DNA of 64,000 bases, from assembly GCF_032586155.1 (NCBI RefSeq), contig NZ_JAWHTC010000003.1, positions 248,001 through 312,000 of the forward strand. Direction: 5' to 3'. Shown in pieces: positions 58,261 through 64,000 of this stretch. Source of the DNA: JAWHTC01 sp032586155 (GTDB taxonomy: Bacteria; Pseudomonadota; Alphaproteobacteria; Rhodobacterales; Rhodobacteraceae). The notes beneath the pieces were generated by a model that was given only the letters and a program-made list of their open reading frames with translations, did not search any database and was not told where the DNA came from. Each line of letters opens with the position of its first letter. Position 1 is the first letter of the stretch. The position numbers were made by a program, and so were the translations under genes.

Positions 58261-59622
58261 ATGAAATATGAAACACAGAAAATTGCCTACTGGTATTTCC
58301 TGACTGCGATGATCCTATTCGCCGTGCAGGTATCAGGCGGGCTGCTCGCCGGGTGGATTTACGTCTCACCCAACTTCCTGTCGGAACTGCTGCCGTTCAA
58401 CATCATCCGTATGTTGCACACCAACTCGCTTGTGGTGTGGTTGCTCTTGGGCTTCTTCGGGGCGGCTTACTTCCTGATCCCCGAGGAATCGGAGCGGGAG
58501 ATCCACTCGGTCAAGCTGGCTTACCTGCAGCTGATCATCCTGATCCTCGGCACCGCCGGGGTCGTGGTGACCTATGTCTTCGACCTGTTCCAGGGAAACT
58601 GGCTGCTGGGGAAAGAGGGCCGCGAGTTCATCGAACAACCAGTCTGGGTCAAGCTGGGCATCATCGTTGCTGCACTGATTTTCCTCTACAACATCACGAT
58701 GACGGTTCTGAAGGGTCGCAAGACCGCGATCACGAACGTGCTGCTTCTGGGCCTCTGGGGTCTGGCGCTGCTGTTCCTGTTCTCGCTCTACAACCCGGCC
58801 AACCTGTCGCTCGACAAGATGTTCTGGTGGTACATCGTACACCTGTGGGTGGAAGGCACCTGGGAACTGGTGATGGCTTCGATCCTCGCCTACCTGATGC
58901 TGAAACTGACCGGCGTTGACCGCGAGATCATTGAAAAATGGCTCTACATCATCGTCGCAACCGCGCTGTTCTCGGGGATCCTGGGGACCGGCCACCACTA
59001 CTACTGGATTGGGACACCCGGTTACTGGCAGTGGATCGGCTCGATCTTCTCGTCACTCGAGGTCATCCCGTTCTTCGCGATGATGAGCTTCAGCTTCGTT
59101 ATGGTGTGGAAAGGCAAACGTGACCACCCCAACAAAGCGGCCCTTCTGTGGGCGCTGGGTGCAACCACCGTGGCCTTCTTTGGCGCCGGTGTCTGGGGCT
59201 TCCTGCATACGCTGCACGGTGTGAACTACTACACCCATGGCACGCAGATCACCGCAGCCCACGGCCACCTTGCCTTCTTCGGCGCTTACGTGTCGGTGAA
59301 CCTTGCTATCTTCACCTATGCTTTCCCGATCCTGCTGGGGCGTGACCCCTACAACCAGGTTCTCAATATGGTGAGCTTCTGGATGATGACAGGTGGTATG
59401 GCCTTCATGACCTTCGTACTGACCTTTGCTGGTACCGTGCAAACGCACATGCAGCGGGTTCTGGGCGAGGACTTCATGAGCGTGCAAGACGGGCTTGGAC
59501 TGTTCTACGTGATGCGCTGGGGTTCCGGTGCGATCGTAGTGATCGGTGCGCTCTTGTTCATCTACTCGATCCTGGCACCGCGTCGCGAAGTTATCGCGGC
59601 CGGCGAGGCGGAGGGCGCCTGA
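58261..59622 (+). CDS. norB: Nitric oxide reductase catalytic subunit
   Basis: A 453-residue, twelve-helix haem-copper oxidase relative that reduces NO to N2O. Haem and non-haem iron ligands sit in HTNSLVVWLLLGFFGAAYF (His), HLWVEGTWELVMASILAYL (His and Glu), ILGTGHHYYWIG (His-His) and the C-terminal helices with TAAHGHLAFFGAY. It lacks an N-terminal quinol-oxidising extension, so it is the cNor type paired with NorC. Confidence 0.98.
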   Translation: MKYETQKIAYWYFLTAMILFAVQVSGGLLAGWIYVSPNFLSELLPFNIIRMLHTNSLVVWLLLGFFGAAYFLIPEESEREIHSVKLAYLQLIILILGTAGVVVTYVFDLFQGNWLLGKEGREFIEQPVWVKLGIIVAALIFLYNITMTVLKGRKTAITNVLLLGLWGLALLFLFSLYNPANLSLDKMFWWYIVHLWVEGTWELVMASILAYLMLKLTGVDREIIEKWLYIIVATALFSGILGTGHHYYWIGTPGYWQWIGSIFSSLEVIPFFAMMSFSFVMVWKGKRDHPNKAALLWALGATTVAFFGAGVWGFLHTLHGVNYYTHGTQITAAHGHLAFFGAYVSVNLAIFTYAFPILLGRDPYNQVLNMVSFWMMTGGMAFMTFVLTFAGTVQTHMQRVLGEDFMSVQDGLGLFYVMRWGSGAIVVIGALLFIYSILAPRREVIAAGEAEGA

Positions 59623-59623
59623 T

Positions 59624-60430
59624 ATGGCCGCTCTCAACAAAAAGGGGGAGGGGGCTTCGGCCCCCTTCTACTCCCCTGTCGCGGACGAATGTGAACTGTT
59701 CGAAACCGCGTTTAACAATGACCTTCCCATGCTGCTCAAAGGCCCGACGGGCTGTGGCAAGACACGTTTCGTGGCCCACATGGCCGCGCGTCTGGGCCGC
59801 CCGCTCTACACCGTGGCCTGCCATGACGACCTGTCGGCAAGCGATCTGGTGGGACGGTTCCTTCTCAAAGGTGGCGAGACCGTCTGGGTCGATGGGCCAC
59901 TAACCCGTGCCGTGCGCGAAGGTGCGATCTGTTATCTCGACGAGGTGGTCGAGGCGCGTAAGGATGTCACCGTGGTGTTGCACCCGTTGACCGATGACCG
60001 GCGCATCCTGCCTCTGGACAAGACCGGCGAAGAGATCGAGGCCGCCCCCGGCTTCATGCTCGTCGCATCGTACAACCCCGGGTATCAGAACATTCTGAAA
60101 ACCCTGAAGCCATCCACACGCCAACGCTTTCTGTCGATCGAGTTCGACTTCCCCGCCCAAGATAGAGAAGTCGATATCGTTACGCGGGAAAGCGGGCTTG
60201 ATGCCAGCCGGGCTACGTCCCTTGTCCGGCTGGCACACAAGCTTCGGGGTCTGAAAGGTCAGGACCTGGAAGAAGGGGTTTCGACCCGTCTGGTGATCTA
60301 TTGCGCGACCTTGATCATGGCCGGTGTGCCGGTCGAGCGCGCAATCCTGACGGCGATGATCGAACCTTTGAGCGATGACGAAGACGTCAAGGTCGGGTTG
60401 ATGGACCTGGTCACTGCCGTCTTTGGCTGA
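59624..60430 (+). CDS. norQ: MoxR-type AAA+ ATPase for NO reductase maturation
   Basis: A 268-residue AAA+ ATPase. Walker A is LLKGPTGCGKTRFVAHMA and Walker B is AICYLDEVVEARKDV; VASYNPGYQNILKTLKPSTR contains the arginine finger region. NorQ works with NorD to insert the non-haem iron into NorB. The ATG is two bases after the norB stop. The frame extends upstream, but that part is norB. Confidence 0.95.
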   Translation: MAALNKKGEGASAPFYSPVADECELFETAFNNDLPMLLKGPTGCGKTRFVAHMAARLGRPLYTVACHDDLSASDLVGRFLLKGGETVWVDGPLTRAVREGAICYLDEVVEARKDVTVVLHPLTDDRRILPLDKTGEEIEAAPGFMLVASYNPGYQNILKTLKPSTRQRFLSIEFDFPAQDREVDIVTRESGLDASRATSLVRLAHKLRGLKGQDLEEGVSTRLVIYCATLIMAGVPVERAILTAMIEPLSDDEDVKVGLMDLVTAVFG

Positions 60431-60440
60431 ACAAAATGGC

Positions 60441-60482
60441 GACCGGGCGGTGTAATCCGCCCGGTCGGGCCCTGCCGGGCCC
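60441..60482 (+). other. Two GC-rich hairpins between norQ and norD
   Basis: GACCGGGCGG-tgtaat-CCGCCCGGTC (60441-60466) is a perfect 10-bp stem, and GGGCCC-tgcc-GGGCCC (60467-60482) follows at once. They fill most of the 73-base gap between norQ and norD in an operon that is otherwise tightly packed. There is no T-run, so they are more likely RNA processing or stability elements than terminators. Confidence 0.6.
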
Positions 60483-60503
60483 AAGAACAATACGGGACAC
60501 CCC

Positions 60504-62462
60504 ATGTCCGAGCGCGAATTCGACATTTTTGAACCGGAAGAAACCGTCGGCAAGTTGTGGCACAGCTATGCCAGCCGGTTGGGCGAATCCGATACCAACG
60601 AGGAGCACGGCGTCGATCTGGTCGACGTGCAGGGCCGTTTGGGCGTGTTCTTTCGCGGGCTGGGCGGCAGCCACGCTGCCGAGATCAAACCGGCGGTAGA
60701 GCAGGCCAGTCACCACCGCCTGTCGTTCCGCAAGGCGCTGGGAACATGGCGCGAAACTGCCGTGCGGCCAAGTTTCGACGGCGAGGCGATGCGTCTGCCC
60801 GAGAGGATCACCGAATTTCCATCGCGCGAGGCCAATGCCGCGCTTTACTTTTGGATCGTGGCGTCGATGGCGCACGCACCAACTCCGGTTTACGAGGCCG
60901 ATCCACTGCGTGCTGACATCCGATCGCTGCAATCTGCGGCGCGGATGACCCGGGCAACCCTTGCCGATTGTCCCGGTCTGAGAGGGTTCTACGAGACCTT
61001 GCTGGGCGCCTGCCGCGCCACCCGCCCCGAAGCCCCGCGTCTGCCCACATACGAGGCGGCGATGGAGGCGGCGATTGATCATCTGCTGGGTGGCCCCGAA
61101 CCGGATAGCGCTTTGGCCAGGGATATGCTGATGGCAATCCGCCGGCCGGGCAGCGATTTGTCTGGTTTTGTCGCGCCCGGAAAATACCGTCCCTATCGTC
61201 CCGTGCCGATGTGGCCGGACATTCGCGCCCTGGCGGCGCGTTCGCAGTTCGAACGCTTGCCCGAGGCCGAAGAGGAGGGCAGTGGCGAAGGTGAAGAGGG
61301 AGAAGGCACCACAAAGAAGGCGCGGCGCAGCGAAAGCGACCTGGCCGAGCGCCGCGACAGCCTGATCCTGCACAAGTTCGAGGCGATTTTCAGCTGGGTC
61401 GAAAGCCTGAACATGAACCGTCGTGTCGAGGATGACGACGAGGACACCGCCAAGCGTGCGGCCGAGGACCAGGACGAACTGGCGCTGGGGCAGGTGTCGA
61501 AAAAGACGGCGACGCGACTCAAGTTCAGCCTAGACCTGTCGCCCGAGGACGCCGACCGCGAACGCCTGTCGGGCAAGCACATGTATCCCGAATGGGACCA
61601 CCGACAAGGCACATACATCCCCGATCATTGCCGGGTGCTTTACAGCGTGGCCGACGAGATTGACGAGGCGCCGGAGTTTGCCACCGATCCGGCGGCGCAA
61701 CGGCGCATCCGCGCGGTGAAACGGCAGTTCGAGGCGCTGCGCCCGAAACGGGTGATCCTGCCGCGGCAGTTGGAAGGCGACGAGTTGGACTTGGAGGCGG
61801 TAATCGCCTCGCAGGTCGAGCTGCGTGCAACCGGCCATGGGTCGGACCGGGTCTATCGCGCTGCGCGGACTCAAGATCGGGACCTGGCAATTTCCGTGCT
61901 GATGGACACCAGCCGCAGCACCGAGAGCGCGATTGGCGACCGAATGGTGATCGACGTTGAGCGCGAGGCGCTGGCCGCGCTGGCCTGGGGACTTGATGCC
62001 TGCGGCGACGATTTTTCAATCGACACGTTTTCATCGCTGAAACGCAACCGGGTCTATGTCCGCAGTTGCAAGGATTTCGATGAGAAGATGAACGCCCATG
62101 TCGAAGCCCGGATCGGCGGTATCAGCCCGACTTTTTATACCCGGCTCGGCGCGGCGATCCGGCATGTCTCTGCCAATTTGGAGGAACGGCCCAATTCACG
62201 GCGCCTGCTGTTGGTCATCACTGACGGCAAACCCAATGACCTGGACCATTATGAGGGCCGCCACGGGATCGAAGACACGCGTATGGCCGTGCGTGAAGCA
62301 CGGCGCAAAGGTCAGGCCGTGCATGGCGTCGTTGTCGATCAGAACGGGCAAGGCTGGGTAAACCGGATATTCGGCACTGACGGGTTTTCGATCGTGCCCG
62401 ATGCCAACAGACTAACGGCCGCGTTGCCGGAGATATATCGGCACATTACCGGTGGGGCATGA
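60504..62462 (+). CDS. norD: VWA-domain protein for NO reductase activation
   Basis: A 652-residue protein. A von Willebrand A domain in the C-terminal quarter shows the metal-ion-dependent adhesion site SVLMDTSRSTESAIGDRM (DxSxS form) followed by LLVITDGKPNDLDHYEG. A highly acidic stretch at about residues 250-320 separates the N-terminal part. NorD partners NorQ. Overlaps norE by four bases. Confidence 0.95.
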   Translation: MSEREFDIFEPEETVGKLWHSYASRLGESDTNEEHGVDLVDVQGRLGVFFRGLGGSHAAEIKPAVEQASHHRLSFRKALGTWRETAVRPSFDGEAMRLPERITEFPSREANAALYFWIVASMAHAPTPVYEADPLRADIRSLQSAARMTRATLADCPGLRGFYETLLGACRATRPEAPRLPTYEAAMEAAIDHLLGGPEPDSALARDMLMAIRRPGSDLSGFVAPGKYRPYRPVPMWPDIRALAARSQFERLPEAEEEGSGEGEEGEGTTKKARRSESDLAERRDSLILHKFEAIFSWVESLNMNRRVEDDDEDTAKRAAEDQDELALGQVSKKTATRLKFSLDLSPEDADRERLSGKHMYPEWDHRQGTYIPDHCRVLYSVADEIDEAPEFATDPAAQRRIRAVKRQFEALRPKRVILPRQLEGDELDLEAVIASQVELRATGHGSDRVYRAARTQDRDLAISVLMDTSRSTESAIGDRMVIDVEREALAALAWGLDACGDDFSIDTFSSLKRNRVYVRSCKDFDEKMNAHVEARIGGISPTFYTRLGAAIRHVSANLEERPNSRRLLLVITDGKPNDLDHYEGRHGIEDTRMAVREARRKGQAVHGVVVDQNGQGWVNRIFGTDGFSIVPDANRLTAALPEIYRHITGGA

Positions 62463-63004
62463 GCGATACACCCGACCAACCACATGTGCTGGATGAACTG
62501 CCCGGGGACCTGATGATCTGGGTTCTGATCGTGTCCGAACTTCTGGTGTTCGGTGCCGGGCTTCTGGCGTTTTTGGGGGTGCGGGCGATGGACCCGGTGG
62601 GGTTTGCTGCCGATCAGGACAACCTGAACCGGGTGGCGGGGGCGGTGAACACCATCGTTCTGGTCACGTCCGGCTATTGCGCAGCGCGCGCGGTGCATAC
62701 CGCGCAGCATTTTCGCGCCTGGCTTTCGGGCGCCATGGCGCTTGGTGCCGTGTTCCTGGTGGTAAAATGGTATGAATATGCGGAAAAGGCCCGCCACGGG
62801 ATCGGCATCGAGACCAGCGATTTCTTCACTTTCTACTACCTGCTGACCGGGTTCCACGCCATGCATGTCTTTGCCGGGTTGGTGATCTTTGCCCTGCTGA
62901 TGCGTTGGCCCAGCGAGCGCAATCTCGAAGGCGGCGCCATGTTCTGGCACATGGTTGATCTGGTCTGGGTCCTGCTGTTCCCCATCATCTATCTGGTGCG
63001 CTGA
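62459..63004 (+). CDS. norE: NorE, cytochrome c oxidase subunit III-like
   Basis: A 181-residue, five-helix membrane protein of the CoxC/NorE family. ELPGDLMIWVLIVSELLVFG, VNTIVLVTSGYCAARAV and FHAMHVFAGLVIF with AMFWHMVDLVWVLLFPIIYL match the subunit III fold. Its exact role in NO reduction is not settled; it raises activity in Paracoccus. Both ends overlap their neighbours. Confidence 0.94.
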   Translation: MSDTPDQPHVLDELPGDLMIWVLIVSELLVFGAGLLAFLGVRAMDPVGFAADQDNLNRVAGAVNTIVLVTSGYCAARAVHTAQHFRAWLSGAMALGAVFLVVKWYEYAEKARHGIGIETSDFFTFYYLLTGFHAMHVFAGLVIFALLMRWPSERNLEGGAMFWHMVDLVWVLLFPIIYLVR

Positions 63005-63258
63005 TGAATACGTCGCAACTGAACCGCGCTTGGATTCTGCTCGTTGGCCTGTCGTTGGGCACCACGCTACTGGCGCAATTCGTGCCCAATGCCGGGATGG
63101 CGTTTGTGGCAATGGTGCTGGTCCTGTCGGCCCTAAAGGCACGGGTAATTCTGATGGATTACCTTTGCCTGTCGCAAGCGCCCGGGTTTCGCGGCGGGTT
63201 CACGACATTTCTCGCGGGGTTCGTAACCTTGGCGTTCGTGCTTTACGCCATTGCGTAG
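63004..63258 (+). CDS. norF: NorF accessory membrane protein
   Basis: An 84-residue protein with two hydrophobic helices (AWILLVGLSLGTTLLAQF and FTTFLAGFVTLAFVLYAIA plus AFVAMVLVLSALKARV between) of the NorF / cytochrome oxidase subunit IV-like type. It completes norCBQDEF and starts on the norE stop codon (TGATG). It probably helps NorE; no catalytic residues are expected. Confidence 0.9.
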   Translation: MNTSQLNRAWILLVGLSLGTTLLAQFVPNAGMAFVAMVLVLSALKARVILMDYLCLSQAPGFRGGFTTFLAGFVTLAFVLYAIA

Positions 63259-63266
63259 CGTCGGGC

Positions 63267-63971
63267 TTAGCTGGCCCGCCCGGGCATCGGCTCGTCATCT
63301 TCGACAAAGCTTTTCAACTGCCCGATATCCGAGACCTGCACTGCGTGGCGTTTTACTGACACGCCCTGTTTGCGCAGGTTGGCAAAGCTGCGCGACAGGC
63401 TTTCGGGTTTCATGCCCAGGCGCTTGGCGATCAACACCTTGTCATAGGGCAGCACCAGCGAGCACGGACCTTCCTCGACCGGGGCAAGCGAGATCAGGAA
63501 AGTCGCCAGCCGTTGTGCGCCCGACAGGGCCTTGAGGCTTTCGATCTCCATCACCAGCTCGTGCAGATGGTTGAAGGTCGAGGACAGCATCGACAGGGCA
63601 AGATCCGGATCGCTGCGCAACGTGTCGAAGACGACGCGGCTTTCGACCTGCAACAGCAGGCTGTCCTGCACGGCATCGACCGTAACCGGATAGGTCCCGC
63701 CCTTCAGGGCAACCGCCTCGCCAAAGCTGGCGCCCTCGGAATAAACCGCCACGACAACCTCTTCACCGCCGGGCGTAATGCGGACAAGTTTCACACAGCC
63801 GGACAAAACGACATACATGTGGTTGGCGGGGTCGCCTTGTACAAACAGCGTTGCGCCACGCGCGACGTTGCGCTTGTGGCTGTCCTTCAGGAGTTCTGCC
63901 AGCATGCCGTCGGGTACGTGCGAAAACAGCACCGACCGCTTGGCCATTTGCAGTTCAGAATCGCTCAGCAC
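63267..63971 (-). CDS. Crp/Fnr-family NO-responsive regulator (NNR/Dnr type)
   Basis: A 234-residue regulator. The cNMP-binding-like beta roll (residues about 20-120, FVQGDPANHMYVVLSGCVKL and GEEVVVAVYSEGASFGEAVA) is joined by a dimer helix to a winged helix with LIAKRLGMKPESLSRSFANL. The recognition helix carries the Glu-x-x-Ser-Arg of FNR-type proteins. There is no N-terminal cysteine cluster, so it is not an oxygen-labile FNR; the NNR/Dnr group senses NO, probably through haem. The start is a GTG, at 63971. It converges on norF and is the likely activator of the nor operon; dnr, nnrR or dnrF are all possible names. Confidence 0.88.
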   Translation of the reverse strand: MLSDSELQMAKRSVLFSHVPDGMLAELLKDSHKRNVARGATLFVQGDPANHMYVVLSGCVKLVRITPGGEEVVVAVYSEGASFGEAVALKGGTYPVTVDAVQDSLLLQVESRVVFDTLRSDPDLALSMLSSTFNHLHELVMEIESLKALSGAQRLATFLISLAPVEEGPCSLVLPYDKVLIAKRLGMKPESLSRSFANLRKQGVSVKRHAVQVSDIGQLKSFVEDDEPMPGRAS

Positions 63972-64000
63972 ACCTCATACCCCTGCTGTTTCACCTCGGA

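Overview
The window looks like the chromosome of an alphaproteobacterium of the Rhodobacteraceae, probably the marine Roseobacter group. The evidence is a set of alphaproteobacterial families (MmcB, a DUF1489-type protein, the UvrC-type and B12-dependent NrdJ genes in their usual form), a tRNA-His with the alphaproteobacterial acceptor end together with the matching kind of HisRS, a hisS-hisZ-hisG operon, a norCBQDEF operon, GC-rich coding sequence, and dense, overlapping operons. No prophage, insertion sequence, integrase or CRISPR array is visible; the region reads as core genome with a few accessory patches.

Layout. 1-3.6 kb: the end of ispE, a small membrane protein, a probable 6S RNA on the minus strand, an ArsR/SRPBCC pair with a clear operator, mmcB, a GNAT enzyme and tRNA-His. 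3.8-9.3 kb: a catabolic group with a HisD-family dehydrogenase and a DMGDH-like FAD/folate enzyme on one strand and a non-pyrrolysine MttB-family methyltransferase diverging from them. 9.5-19.6 kb: an MDR dehydrogenase, two uncharacterised convergent genes, a crotonase, a methyltransferase/LysR pair, a VOC protein, an EamA transporter, an ABC exporter and an acidic protein of unknown function with its own promoter and terminator. 20.2-28.6 kb: S49 peptidase, zinc-ribbon peptide, CaCA antiporter, SDR, uvrC, sulfotransferase, then pgsA-moaD-moaE-YcaQ-like.

28.7-40 kb: OmpA-family protein, ubiA, rsmE, gshA and a tight minus-strand operon running pyrB, a tail-anchored protein, a 35-residue membrane peptide, three PH-like membrane proteins, a catalytically dead dihydroorotase homologue (PyrX type) and plsY. 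40.3-50.6 kb: uracil-DNA glycosylase lacking the usual iron-sulfur cysteines, metallophosphoesterase, moaB, NUDIX, an RND efflux pair, a repeat-bearing lipoprotein, a truncated regulator remnant and slyX. 50.7-55.1 kb: hisS-hisZ-hisG, an AhpD-like protein and a DUF1489-type protein. 55.3-64 kb: nrdJ, then norCBQDEF behind an FNR/NNR-type box, facing a Crp/Fnr regulator without iron-sulfur cysteines that is the likely NO-responsive activator.

Regulation and small structure. A dispersed hairpin repeat lies between three separate convergent gene pairs (about 3.7, 9.4 and 13.4 kb), and its edge motif recurs at 20.1 and 40.1 kb. Several perfect inverted repeats sit in promoters. I did not find one spectacular new system. 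The most unusual items are the PH-protein pyr operon with its pseudo-dihydroorotase, the MttB/DMGDH/HisD-like group, the convergent-gene repeat and the acidic protein locus.
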